A DNA stretch of 64,000 nt, taken from the NCBI RefSeq assembly GCF_007993935.1, contig NZ_VITY01000002.1, forward strand, positions 1 to 64,000, written 5' to 3'. This document shows positions 20,259 through 28,835 of the stretch, piece by piece. A program made the position numbers and the translations under genes. The notes under the pieces are model-generated. The model made no database searches, was not told the origin of the DNA, and saw only the letters and a program-made list of their open reading frames with translations. This DNA comes from Bradyrhizobium macuxiense. Lineage in GTDB: Bacteria > Pseudomonadota > Alphaproteobacteria > Rhizobiales > Xanthobacteraceae. The stretch's first letter is position 1; each line of letters opens with the position of its first letter.

Positions 20259-21869
20259 ATGTCCGACCTCGCGCTCTCCTCCCCGGCTGCGGCGCCCCGC
20301 GCAGCAGCCGCAGTCGATCCCAACCGCGCCAGCATGGCCGTCTGGATTTCCATCGTCGCCGCGATGATCGGCGCCTTCATGGCGATCCTCAACATCCAGA
20401 TCACCAACGCCTCGCTGCTCAACATCGAAGGCGGCATCGGAACCGGTGTCGACAACGGCTCCTGGATCTCGACGTCCTATCTGATCGGCGAGATCGTGGT
20501 GATCCCGCTGACCGACTATCTCAGCCGCGTCTTTTCCTTCCGCAAGATCATCATCTCCTTCGCCACGCTGTTCGCACTCTTCTCGGTCGCCTGTGCCTTC
20601 ACCCACGACCTGCCGTCGATGATCGCGATGCGCGGCCTGCAAGGCTTCTTCGGCGGCGTGCTGATTCCGATGGCCTTTACGCTGGTCTTCACCAAGCTGC
20701 CGAAGGTGCAGCAGCCGATCGGGCTTGCGATGTTCGCGCTCGCGGTGACGTTTGCCCCGGCGATCGGACCGACCATCGGCGGTTACCTGACCGAGAATTA
20801 CGGCTGGCAGACCATCTTCTTCGTCAACGTGGTCCCGACCGCCGTCATGGTCGGCACCCTCTATCTCACGCTGGAACGGCAACCGATGCAGTTGCATCTG
20901 CTCCGCGAAGGCGACTGGGTCGGCATCATCACGATGGCGATCGGTCTGTCGGCGCTGCAGGCCGTGCTCGAGGAAGGCAACAAGGACGACTGGTTCGGCT
21001 CGCCCTTCATCGTCAAGCTCGCTGTCATCGCGGCGGTCAGCCTCACTTTGTTCGTCTGGATCGAGCTCGTGGTGGAGAAGCCGCTGATCCGGCTGCACCT
21101 CCTGACCCAGCGCAGCTTCGGCTTCGGCACGATTTCGGCGGTGTTCGTCGGCTTCGCGCTGTTCGGCTCGGTCTATCTGCTGCCGGCCTATCTCGGCCAG
21201 GTGCAGCGCTACAACGCCGAGCAGATCGGCCAGGTCTTGGCCTGGACCGGCCTGCCGCAGCTGATCCTGATCCCGCTGGTGCCGAAGCTGATGCAGCGTT
21301 TCGATGCCCGCTACATCGCCTTCACCGGCATGATGCTGTTCGCGGCCTCGTCCTTCATGAACATCCAGATGTCGCTCGACTATTCCGGCGACCAGTTCTT
21401 CGTCCCGAACATCGTCCGCGCCATCGGCCAGGCGATCATGCTGGCGCCGTTGTCGGCCGTCAGCCTCGGCAGCGTCGCACCGCAGGATGCACCGGCGGCC
21501 TCCGGCATCTCTAACATGATGCGCAACCTCGGCGGCGCGATCGGCACGGCGCTGCTGTCGACCATCGTCACCAAGCGCGAGCAGTTCCACTCCAACATCA
21601 TCGGCCAGTCCGTCGATCTCGGCCGCGAGGAAGTGCGCACAAGGATCGCCGAGGTCACCAATTACTTCCTGAGCCACGGCATCTCCGATCCGGCGACCGC
21701 GCACAACCAGGCGATCGTGGCGCTCGGCAACATCGTGAAGCGTCAGGCACTGGTGCTCGGCTTCAGCGACACCTTTGCCGTGATCGGCATCGTGCTGGTG
21801 CTCGCCGCGATCGCGATCCTGCTGACCGGCAAGCCGAAGAACACCGCAGGCGGCGGCGCGGCGCACTAA
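20259..21869 (+). CDS. EmrB/QacA-type MFS efflux pump (DHA2, 14 helices)
   Basis: 536-residue drug:proton antiporter of the inner membrane. Early motif NIQITNASLLNIEGGIGTGVDNGSW matches the EmrB signature in helix 1, and motif A/C regions follow (GLQGFFGGVLIPMAF; ALAVTFAPAIGPTIGG). Predicted 14 transmembrane helices. Works with the fusion protein just upstream to expel hydrophobic compounds or organic acids; the substrate is unknown. Probably repressed by the divergent TetR protein. Confidence 0.9.
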   Translation: MSDLALSSPAAAPRAAAAVDPNRASMAVWISIVAAMIGAFMAILNIQITNASLLNIEGGIGTGVDNGSWISTSYLIGEIVVIPLTDYLSRVFSFRKIIISFATLFALFSVACAFTHDLPSMIAMRGLQGFFGGVLIPMAFTLVFTKLPKVQQPIGLAMFALAVTFAPAIGPTIGGYLTENYGWQTIFFVNVVPTAVMVGTLYLTLERQPMQLHLLREGDWVGIITMAIGLSALQAVLEEGNKDDWFGSPFIVKLAVIAAVSLTLFVWIELVVEKPLIRLHLLTQRSFGFGTISAVFVGFALFGSVYLLPAYLGQVQRYNAEQIGQVLAWTGLPQLILIPLVPKLMQRFDARYIAFTGMMLFAASSFMNIQMSLDYSGDQFFVPNIVRAIGQAIMLAPLSAVSLGSVAPQDAPAASGISNMMRNLGGAIGTALLSTIVTKREQFHSNIIGQSVDLGREEVRTRIAEVTNYFLSHGISDPATAHNQAIVALGNIVKRQALVLGFSDTFAVIGIVLVLAAIAILLTGKPKNTAGGGAAH

Positions 21870-21924
21870 TCCCGGGGGCGACCGTCGTAGGCCGCCGTCC
21901 ACTCAGAATGACGGTACTATCCTC

Positions 21925-22036
21925 GTCATTGCGAGCCAACGGGTCGCGCGAACGCGCGCCCGATGACAGGCCCCGCGAAGCAATCCATCGCGCAGCATAC
22001 ACGGAAGCATGGATTGCTTCGCTTCTCGCAATGACG
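21925..22036. repeat. Intergenic palindromic element (GTCATTGCGAG family)
   Basis: Begins GTCATTGCGAG and ends CTCGCAATGAC, with internal arms GAAGCAATCCAT / ATGGATTGCTTCGC. Same family at 27189-27272 and 53904-53988. It lies between the convergent efflux and CoA-ligase genes and can form a long hairpin on either strand. Confidence 0.8.
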
Positions 22037-22058
22037 GGGTGAATAGACCCACCGCCTC

Positions 22059-23702
22059 TCAGCTCGCCTCGCGCAGCTTGAAACGCTGGATCTTCCCGGT
22101 CTGGGTCTTCGGCAGCGCCTCGACGAAGGCGATCGCGCGGGGATATTTGTAGGGCGCGATCGTCGCCTTGACGTGATCCTGCAACAGCTTGACCTCGACA
22201 TCGTCGCAGCGCGCGCCCTGCTTCAGCACGATGAAGGCCGAGACGATCTGTCCCCGCTCCTCGTCGGGCGCGCCGATCACCGCACATTCCGCGACATCGG
22301 GATGGCCGAGCAGCGCCGCCTCGACCTCGGGACCTGCGATGTTGTAGCCCGCCGAGATGATCATGTCGTCGGCGCGCGCCACGAAGGACAGCCGGCCGTT
22401 CTCGTCGCTGACGAAGGCATCGCCGGTGATGTTCCAGCCGTCGCGGACATACTTCGTCTGTCTGGCGTCCGCGAGATAGCGGCAGCCGGTCGGGCCGCGA
22501 ACCGCCAGCTTGCCGACCTGCCCCGGCGGCAGCTCGTTCATGTCCTCGTCGACGATCTTCGCCTGGTAGCCGGTGACGGGCGTGCCCGTGGTGCCGCCAA
22601 CGGCGCTGCCGGTGCGGTTGGTGATGAAGATGTGCAGCAGCTCGGTGCTGCCGATGCCGTCGAGGATCGGCTTGCCGGTCTTCTTGGTCCAGCTCTCGAA
22701 CACCGGCGCCGGCAGCGTCTCGCCCGCCGAGACCGCGAGCCGCAGTGACGACAGATCGGCGCCCTTGTCCATCGCGGCCATCATCGCCCGATAGGCGGTC
22801 GGCGCGGTGAAGCAGATCGTCGCCTTGTAGGTCTCGATGATCCGGATCATCTCGCTCGGCGCCGCATTCTCCAGCAGCGTCGCGGTGGCGCCGAAGCGCA
22901 GCGGGAAGATCGCGAGCCCGCCGAGACCGAAGGTGAAGGCAAGCGGTGGCGAGCCGACGAACACGTCGTCCGGCGTCACCTTGAGCACTTCCTTCGCATA
23001 GCCGTCCGCGACGATCAGGAGATCGCGGTGGAAATGCATCGTCGCCTTGGGTTCACCTGTCGTGCCCGACGTGAAGCCGAGCAGCGCGACATCGTCGCGG
23101 CCGGTCTTCACCGCATCGAACTTGACCGGCTTGTTCAGCGCTATCCGGTCGAGTTCGGCATCGTGGTTCTGGGTGCCGTCGAAATTGACCACCTGCTTGA
23201 GGAATTTGCTGGTCTTGGCGCAGGCCACCAGTTCGTCGGCGATGCGGCTGTCGGTCAGCGCCAGCGCGATCTCGGCCTTGTCGACGATCTTGGCCAGTTC
23301 ACCCGCGCGCAGCATCGGCATGGTGTTGACGACGACGGCGCCCGCTTTCGTCGCCGCGAGCCAGGCCGCGACCAGCGCCGGGTTGTTGCCCGAGCGGATC
23401 AGCACCCGATTGCCGGGCTTGACGCCGTAATTCTCCACCAGCGCATGCGCCAGGCGGTTCGACCAGTCGGTCAATTCCTTGTAGGTGCGCTGGCGGCCGT
23501 TGCCGATCAGCGCGATGCGATCGCCCATGCCCTGCTCGACGATCCGGTCGGTCAGTTCGACCGCAGCGTTGAGATAATCGGGATAGCTGAATTCCGGTCG
23601 GTCGAGCAGCAGCTGCGGCCATTGTGCTGATGGCGGCAAGTTGCGCCGTGCGAAATCGTCGACATGCCCGGATGGGCCGAGCCCGGGAAATTCACCTGAC
23701 AT
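22059..23702 (-). CDS. 2-aminobenzoate/benzoate-CoA ligase
   Basis: 547-residue AMP-forming acyl-CoA synthetase of the aryl-CoA ligase group. ATP motif FTSGTTGEPKATMHFHRDLL, DGIGSTELLHIF (substrate/adenylate region), GWNITGDAF, and C-terminal catalytic lysine in PKTQTGKIQRFKLREAS. Converts an aromatic acid, ATP and CoA to the aryl-CoA. The N-terminus MSGEFPGLGPSGHVDDFARRN and the nearby aminobenzoyl-CoA monooxygenase favour 2-aminobenzoate over plain benzoate. Start ATG 23702 has GAGGGG seven bases upstream; the open frame above it overlaps the promoter. A MarR-type operator precedes it. Confidence 0.85.
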   Translation of the reverse strand: MSGEFPGLGPSGHVDDFARRNLPPSAQWPQLLLDRPEFSYPDYLNAAVELTDRIVEQGMGDRIALIGNGRQRTYKELTDWSNRLAHALVENYGVKPGNRVLIRSGNNPALVAAWLAATKAGAVVVNTMPMLRAGELAKIVDKAEIALALTDSRIADELVACAKTSKFLKQVVNFDGTQNHDAELDRIALNKPVKFDAVKTGRDDVALLGFTSGTTGEPKATMHFHRDLLIVADGYAKEVLKVTPDDVFVGSPPLAFTFGLGGLAIFPLRFGATATLLENAAPSEMIRIIETYKATICFTAPTAYRAMMAAMDKGADLSSLRLAVSAGETLPAPVFESWTKKTGKPILDGIGSTELLHIFITNRTGSAVGGTTGTPVTGYQAKIVDEDMNELPPGQVGKLAVRGPTGCRYLADARQTKYVRDGWNITGDAFVSDENGRLSFVARADDMIISAGYNIAGPEVEAALLGHPDVAECAVIGAPDEERGQIVSAFIVLKQGARCDDVEVKLLQDHVKATIAPYKYPRAIAFVEALPKTQTGKIQRFKLREAS

Positions 23703-23795
23703 TCGATTGCCCCTCGCTTTCCATCCAGAAAGGCCAAAGACCAACGTCGAGACGACTGATATCGGGGACGCCCGGCAGCGTTCCAATCGCCAATC

Positions 23796-23815
23796 ATTTT
23801 ATACTTAAAATAATT
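23796..23815 (-). promoter_or_regulatory. Operator-like 20-mer upstream of the CoA ligase
   Basis: ATTTTATACTTAAAATAATT, identical to 33296-33315 in front of the monooxygenase gene. Its core TTTTA-TACT-TAAAA is an inverted repeat. It lies about 95 bases upstream of the ligase ATG. On the minus strand a weak promoter (TTGCGC, 16 bases, TAAAAT) spans it, so a bound protein would block transcription. The likely binder is the MarR protein encoded at 24683. Confidence 0.65.
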
Positions 23816-23863
23816 TGGCGCAAGCGTAGATATCGCGTCGAAATCGCCGGCGCCCCTCCGAAC

Positions 23864-24679
23864 TCAGATCTGCGTGAGCTGCTTCAGCCGCGCGACCATC
23901 GCCGAGCCCGGGTCGGCGAGCGGTGCGATCGCGGTGAAATGATTGGCGTCGGGCACAGTGCCGAAGCGTGTTGCCACGCCCGCCTTGCCCCAGACATCGG
24001 CGATGGTCCGGCTCTGCCGGTGATATTCCGCGCTCTCGGCGCCGCCGACGACGGCATCGAGCGTCGCGCCGGCGGGTGCTTTCCAGAGCCGCGGGCTTGC
24101 CGCCCTTGCTGCGTCGCGGTCGAGGCCGAGCGCCTTGTTGATGGAGGTGGCGACCAGCGGCTCGAGCTCGAACAGGCCTGATATCGCGTAAGCAGCCCTG
24201 ACCAGATTGTTCGGCAGCGCCGCATCATAGGCGGCCCAATCGGTCGCGAGCATGCATGCGGCAAGGTGTCCGCCGGCAGAATGTCCCGACACGACCAGCG
24301 ACCGGCCGAGCTTCGCCAGCTCGCGGCACGCCGCGCGCATCTCGCCGATGATGTCAGCGACCGAGACCGTGGGGCACAGATCATAGCTCGGCACCGCGAC
24401 GCTGATGCCGTGGCCATTGAGGCCTCGCGCGCAGTGGCTTGATGACGAGCCGTCCAGCGCCTGCCAGTAACCACCGTGGATGAAGACTACGAGCGGCCCC
24501 TCGCGATCGCCCTCGAACAGGTCGATGGCGTTGCGCTCGCCCGGACCATAGCTCAGACGCCGCGGCGGGTGCTGCTCGCGATAGGCCGCGGAGTCCCGCG
24601 CCCAACCTGCCATGATCGTCGGGTTCTCCGGCACCCGCGCCCGGTTGTTGTACTCGACCTCGTAGTCGATCCCGCTCAC
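23864..24679 (-). CDS. Alpha/beta hydrolase, kynurenine-formamidase-like
   Basis: 271-residue esterase-fold enzyme. The oxyanion-hole motif HGGYW (68-72) and nucleophile elbow GHSAGG (Ser134) are clear; the acid is near DAVVGGAE and the histidine lies in DANHFTAI. HGGXW is the hallmark of arylformamidases that turn N-formylkynurenine into kynurenine, one step before anthranilate, which would fit this cluster. A carboxylesterase or a CoA-thioester-clearing role is possible instead. GTG start at 24679, GGAG ten bases upstream, three bases after the MarR stop, so probably co-transcribed with it. Confidence 0.72.
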   Translation of the reverse strand: MSGIDYEVEYNNRARVPENPTIMAGWARDSAAYREQHPPRRLSYGPGERNAIDLFEGDREGPLVVFIHGGYWQALDGSSSSHCARGLNGHGISVAVPSYDLCPTVSVADIIGEMRAACRELAKLGRSLVVSGHSAGGHLAACMLATDWAAYDAALPNNLVRAAYAISGLFELEPLVATSINKALGLDRDAARAASPRLWKAPAGATLDAVVGGAESAEYHRQSRTIADVWGKAGVATRFGTVPDANHFTAIAPLADPGSAMVARLKQLTQI

Positions 24680-24682
24680 GGC

Positions 24683-25177
24683 TTAAGCGCTCCGCGCCTT
24701 GGCGGAGCGCTGGGCCGAGCCCTTGGTCTTGGCGAGCAGCCGCATCAGCTCGCGGATATCCTTCGGCGACAGGTCGCCGAAGACATCGGCGATCCATTTC
24801 TCGTGCTCGGCCGCCATCTTGCGGAACTCGGCGCGGCCGGCCTTGGTCAGCCGGATGAATTGCACGCGGCGGTCCGTTTCCGAGGTACGGCGATCGAGAT
24901 GGCCTGATTCAACCAGGCGCTCGACCAGCCCGGTGACGTTGCCGTTCGACACCATCATCCGCTTCGACAGGTCCGACAGCGTCATGCCGTCCGACACCTT
25001 GTCGAGCTGGGCCATCAGGTCGAAGCGCGGCAGCGTAACGTCGAATTTCTCGCGCAGCCGGCTGCGGACCTCGCCTTCGATCAGCGTGGTGCAGGTCAAC
25101 AGCCGCAGCCACAGCCGCAGCTCGGTGCCGTGATCGTCGGGCAGTTCGACGGCTTTGGTTTCGGAATCGAGGATCAT
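24683..25177 (-). CDS. MarR-family regulator of the aminobenzoate genes
   Basis: 164-residue winged-helix regulator. Family stretches: LTLSDLSKRMMVSNGNVTGLVERLVESGHLDRRTSETDRR in order (recognition helix, then wing with the conserved Asp-Arg-Arg), preceded by the dimerisation helix LRLWLRLLTCTTLIEGEVR. MarR proteins beside aryl-CoA genes usually repress and respond to the aryl-CoA. ATG 25177 is chosen; an open frame to 25291 would overlap two operator-like boxes. Sits between its putative target genes, divergent from the binding-protein gene. Confidence 0.85.
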   Translation of the reverse strand: MILDSETKAVELPDDHGTELRLWLRLLTCTTLIEGEVRSRLREKFDVTLPRFDLMAQLDKVSDGMTLSDLSKRMMVSNGNVTGLVERLVESGHLDRRTSETDRRVQFIRLTKAGRAEFRKMAAEHEKWIADVFGDLSPKDIRELMRLLAKTKGSAQRSAKARSA

Positions 25178-25220
25178 GCGGCGATCGTGCCTCCGCGGCG
25201 GGGTCCGGCCGGACCGATTA

Positions 25221-25239
25221 CTTTGAGCTTCAAGCAATT
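25221..25239. promoter_or_regulatory. MarR box candidate 1
   Basis: CTTTGAGCTTCAAGCAATT, containing the perfect palindrome TTGA-GCT-TCAA. It lies 44 bases upstream of the MarR start and resembles the box at 25302-25321. Probable autoregulation site; inferred from repetition and position. Confidence 0.5.
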
Positions 25240-25301
25240 CGTGGCGTCCCGCAAGGACAATTGCGAATCTTGCGGGGAACGCCGACGCCATCCTGCAATT
25301 T

Positions 25302-25321
25302 CTTTAGACTTCAAGCAAATT
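25302..25321. promoter_or_regulatory. MarR box candidate 2
   Basis: CTTTAGACTTCAAGCAAATT. Shares CTTT-N3-CTTCAAGCAA with 25221-25239, and about 14 positions with the 20-mer at 23796/33296 (TTTA..ACTT..AA..AATT). Located between the MarR gene and the divergent solute-binding-protein gene, so it could serve both. Confidence 0.5.
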
Positions 25322-25493
25322 GGCGCGGCGCTTGCATGGTCGCGCGACAGCGCTTGCGACTTGCGCAACTGACAGCCTGACGCAATGCCACATCGCTTGC
25401 AGCGGTCGCGCGCGTCAGACTAAGCTGAGAGCAAACAAGCAGAGGCCAATTCGGCTGAGACAAAGACATCAAGCCTGTGATCGGGGGAGCGAC

Positions 25494-26660
25494 ATGAAAC
25501 AATTGGCGAAGCTTGCGGGATTGGCGGCGCTGCTCGGGATCGCGGCGACCCCGGCGGCCGCGCAGGAAAAGATCAAGATCGGCGTGCTGGTCACGACTTC
25601 CGGCCCTGCCGCAGCGCTGGGTCAGCAGGTCCGCGACGGCTTTGCGCTCGCGGTCAAGGATCTCGGCGGCAGGATGGCCGGCCGCGATGTCGAGATCGTC
25701 AACGCTGACGACGAGCTGAAGCCCGACGGCGCCGTAGTCAAGGTGCGCGGCCTGCTCGAACGCGACAAGGTCGATTTCGTGGTCGGCCCGATCTTCTCCA
25801 ACATCCTGCTGGCGATCCACCGCCCGGTCACCGACAGCAAGACCTTCCTGATCAGCCCGAATGCCGGGCCCTCCAGCTACGCCGGCAAGGAGTGCAACCC
25901 GTTCTTCTATGTGACGTCGTACCAGAACGACCAGGTGCACGAGATCCTCGGCAAGGTGGCGCAGGACCGCGGCTACAAGCGCGTCTATCTCCTGGTGCCG
26001 AACTATCAGGCCGGCCGCGATTCCGTCGCCGGCTTCAAGCTCGACTACAAGGGCGAGATAACAGAGGAATCCTACACGCCGCTGAACACGCTGGATTTCC
26101 AGCCGGAACTGTCCAAGATCGCCGCGCAGAAGCCGGACGCGCTGTTCACCTTCATGCCGGGCGGCATGGGCGTGAACCTCGTCAAGCAGTACAAGCAGGC
26201 CGGCGCCACCGTGCCGGTGCTCTCGGCCTTCACTGTCGACGAATCCACCCTGCCCGCGCAACAGGACGCCGCGGTCGGCATGTTCGGCGGGGCGAACTGG
26301 GCCCCGAACCTCGACAATCCCCAGAGCAAGAAATTCGTCGCCGCCTATGAGGCGGCCTATAGCGGCGTACCGGGCACCTATGCCATGCAGGCCTATGACG
26401 CGGCGCTGTTGATCGACAGCGCGGTGAAGGCGGTGAAGGGCGACCTCTCCAACAAGGACGCGGTCGCGGCGGCGCTGAAGAAGGCCGACTTCACCTCGCT
26501 GCGCGGTAACTTCAAGTTCAACAACAACGGCTATCCGATCCAGGATTTCTACCTCACCAAGGTCGCCAAGCGGCCAGACGGCAAATTCCAGACCGAGATC
26601 GTCGAAAAGGTGTTCTCGAATTACGGCGACCGCTACGCCAAGGACTGCGCCGCCAAGTAA
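25494..26660 (+). CDS. ABC transporter solute-binding protein (Leu/Ile/Val type)
   Basis: 388-residue periplasmic binding protein with signal peptide, cleavage likely after AAA (residue 23). Mature start QEKIKIGVLVTTSGPAAALGQQVRDG is typical of the branched-chain/aromatic binding group (LivK/HbaE-like). Start ATG 25494 with GGGGGAG four bases upstream. No permease or ATPase gene lies near it, so the membrane part is elsewhere. Position next to the MarR gene suggests that it binds an aromatic acid such as anthranilate or a precursor. An open frame to 25320 has no ribosome site. Confidence 0.85.
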   Translation: MKQLAKLAGLAALLGIAATPAAAQEKIKIGVLVTTSGPAAALGQQVRDGFALAVKDLGGRMAGRDVEIVNADDELKPDGAVVKVRGLLERDKVDFVVGPIFSNILLAIHRPVTDSKTFLISPNAGPSSYAGKECNPFFYVTSYQNDQVHEILGKVAQDRGYKRVYLLVPNYQAGRDSVAGFKLDYKGEITEESYTPLNTLDFQPELSKIAAQKPDALFTFMPGGMGVNLVKQYKQAGATVPVLSAFTVDESTLPAQQDAAVGMFGGANWAPNLDNPQSKKFVAAYEAAYSGVPGTYAMQAYDAALLIDSAVKAVKGDLSNKDAVAAALKKADFTSLRGNFKFNNNGYPIQDFYLTKVAKRPDGKFQTEIVEKVFSNYGDRYAKDCAAK

Positions 26661-26720
26661 ATCGCTCAGCGCTTTCGCTCGCTTGAAGAAAACGCGTCAA
26701 ATGGAGACACAGGAGGAAAC

Positions 26721-27179
26721 ATGACGATGAAAGACGAGATCGCCGGCATCACCCGCGCCAATGAAGGCATGCAGGGCATTTCCTGGGGCATCCTCGGCCA
26801 GACCTACGTGCCGAAGAGCCGCACCGAGCATTCCTTCTCCTGGCACGCCACCTTCCCGCCCGGCACCTTCGTGCCGCCGCACATCCATCCCGACCAGGAC
26901 GAGTATCTCTATATCCTCGAGGGCAAGCTCGACTTCATGCTCGACGGCGCCGACGAATCCGCAACGCCGGGCGACCTGGTGCGCCTGCCGATGGGCAAGC
27001 CGCACGGCATCTTCAACAAGTCGCAGCAGACGGCGAAGACGCTGTTCTGGGTGTCGCCGACGCGCCGGCTCTATGACCTGTTCTGGGCGATCCACAACAT
27101 GAAGGAACAGAACCCGGACGACGTGGTGCGGCTCGCCGCCGAACACAACATCCACTTCCTGCCGCCGCCCCCGGCGTAG
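26721..27179 (+). CDS. Cupin-domain protein
   Basis: 152-residue single cupin. Metal-site motif 1 is PPHIHPDQDEYLYILEGKLD (two His, one Glu) and motif 2 is PHGIFNKS with the last His. Small cupins include dioxygenases, isomerases and binding proteins, and the reaction cannot be told. Strong Shine-Dalgarno (AGGAGG) upstream; 60 bases after the binding-protein gene on the same strand, so likely one transcript. In this setting a role in aromatic-ring metabolism is plausible but unproven. Confidence 0.78.
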   Translation: MTMKDEIAGITRANEGMQGISWGILGQTYVPKSRTEHSFSWHATFPPGTFVPPHIHPDQDEYLYILEGKLDFMLDGADESATPGDLVRLPMGKPHGIFNKSQQTAKTLFWVSPTRRLYDLFWAIHNMKEQNPDDVVRLAAEHNIHFLPPPPA

Positions 27180-27188
27180 GCCTCTTCC

Positions 27189-27272
27189 GTCATTGCGAGC
27201 GAAGCGAAGCAATCCATGGTTCCGCAATCGCGGTGCGATGGATTGCTTCGTCGCTTCGCTCCTCGCAATGAC
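27189..27272. repeat. Intergenic palindromic element (GTCATTGCGAG family)
   Basis: Ends GTCATTGCGAG and CTCGCAATGAC with inner GCAATCCAT..ATGGATTGC arms, as at 21925-22036 and 53904-53988. It fills most of the gap between the convergent cupin and flavin-hydroxylase genes. Confidence 0.8.
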
Positions 27273-27310
27273 GATGTGGAGATGGCCAGCCGAGCCTCTC
27301 CTTCAAGGAC

Positions 27311-28552
27311 CTACTGCCGCGCCACCACGCGTGCGGCGAAGCCGGCCTTGGCGGCATAGCCGCGCACGATCGCCTCGCGCGCCTCGTAATTGAGGATGGT
27401 GTCGACGTCGGTAAAGCCCTGCGGCGCGAGCTGCTCGACGGCGTCGATCACGCCCTCCGGCCCGCCGCGGCGGTTGGAGGCGACGATGTCGGCGGTCATC
27501 GGCAGCCGCTGCCGCTCATAGGCCGCCAGCGCCTGGCGCGGATGCTCCGATCGCGCCAGCAGGTCGGCAAGGCAGCGCGCATCGAGGATCGCCTGCGAGG
27601 CGCCGTTCGAGCCCACGGGATACATCGGATGCGCGGCGTCACCGAGCAGCGTGACGCGGCCGCTCGACCAATAGGGCAGCGGATCGCGGTCGCAGCACGG
27701 ATACTCCCAGAACTCCGGCGTCGCGTTGATCAGGCCGGCGAAATCGACCTGCGGGATCGTGAAACCAGTGACATAGGGCATCATCTCGTCGCGCCGGCCG
27801 AGATTGGACCAGCCCTCGCGGCGCGGCGGCGGCGAAGTGCCATCCCCGATCCGCACCAGCACCGCCCAATTGGTGAGCCGGCTTGCCGGGCTCGAGCCCG
27901 GCGCGATCGGATAGATCACGGCCTTGGCGTTCAGCCCGCCGGCAATGATCATCGAGCGTCCGGTCAGGAAGGCCGGCCAGTCGGTGGCGCCGCGCCACAG
28001 CATCAGCCCGTTCCAGCAGGGTCCGCCCTCACCCGGGAACAGCGTCTCGCGCACCTTGGAGTGGATGCCGTCGGCGCCGATCAGGATGTCGCCACGCGCG
28101 GTGTGCACATGGGCTCCGCTGCGATCGAAGAAATAGGCCGAGACGCCGCCCTCGTCCTGCGTGAACGAGCCGAGCCGGCAGCCGGTGCGGATCGCATCCG
28201 CGCCGAGCCGGTCGATCACCGCCTGATGGATCACACCTTGCAGGCGGCCGCGATGAACAGAGAATTGCGGCACCTCGTGGCCGGCATCGAGCCCGCGCTT
28301 CTCGTGCCAGACCTGCTGGCCATGTCGCGTCAGATAAAACAGCTCATAGGTGCGGATCGCGACATCGTCGAGCTTGTCGAGCAGGCCAAGCCCCGCCAGC
28401 TCGCGGATCGCATGCGGCAATGTGTTGATGCCGACGCCGAGCTCGCGGATCGTCTCCGACTGTTCGTACAGCTCGCAAGCAATGCCACGCGAGCGCAGCA
28501 TCAACGCAGTGGTGAGGCCTCCGATTCCGCCTCCGACGATAATCGCCTTCAT
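27311..28552 (-). CDS. FAD-dependent aromatic hydroxylase
   Basis: 413-residue class A flavoprotein monooxygenase (UbiH/salicylate-hydroxylase-like). FAD-binding GGGIGGLTTALML at residues 7-19, the DG-type motif DILIGADGIHSKVRE, and the GD motif VTLLGDAAHPMYPVGSNGASQAI. Uses NAD(P)H and O2 to hydroxylate an aromatic ring or a similar substrate; the exact substrate is unknown. Start ATG 28552 with GGAG nine bases upstream. Separated from RidA by a palindromic repeat, same strand. The C-terminal region is alpha-helical and of normal length. Confidence 0.85.
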   Translation of the reverse strand: MKAIIVGGGIGGLTTALMLRSRGIACELYEQSETIRELGVGINTLPHAIRELAGLGLLDKLDDVAIRTYELFYLTRHGQQVWHEKRGLDAGHEVPQFSVHRGRLQGVIHQAVIDRLGADAIRTGCRLGSFTQDEGGVSAYFFDRSGAHVHTARGDILIGADGIHSKVRETLFPGEGGPCWNGLMLWRGATDWPAFLTGRSMIIAGGLNAKAVIYPIAPGSSPASRLTNWAVLVRIGDGTSPPPRREGWSNLGRRDEMMPYVTGFTIPQVDFAGLINATPEFWEYPCCDRDPLPYWSSGRVTLLGDAAHPMYPVGSNGASQAILDARCLADLLARSEHPRQALAAYERQRLPMTADIVASNRRGGPEGVIDAVEQLAPQGFTDVDTILNYEAREAIVRGYAAKAGFAARVVARQ

Positions 28553-28709
28553 CGTCCCTTACTCCACTCACAACAGGACGTTTTACGCTTTGGCTTAGGG
28601 TCGCATGGCCGGTTGCTCGGCCGCAAGCGGGTTTGTCGTCCGGGACCCGGACCCACCTGTGCTGGTTCGCCTTAGGATTAACATTCGCTCAGCGTACCCC
28701 AATCTATAC

Positions 28710-28813
28710 CCGTCACCCTGAGGAGCGCGGAACGCGCGTCTCGAAGGGTCGACGGCCACCAGCTGGGCCGTGCATCCTTCGAGACGCGCGTTCCGCGCTC
28801 CTCAGGATGACGG
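28710..28813. repeat. Inverted repeat with ~37-bp arms
   Basis: Arms at about 28710-28747 and 28776-28813 are near-perfect reverse complements (CCTGAGGAGCGCGGAACGCG against CGCGTTCCGCGCTCCTCAGG), with a loop of about 29 bases. Located between the RidA gene stop and the start of the flavin-hydroxylase gene. It could form a strong transcript hairpin, and probably separates the two transcripts. Confidence 0.85.
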
Positions 28814-28835
28814 GAGCAGCAGGAGCTGCGATCCT

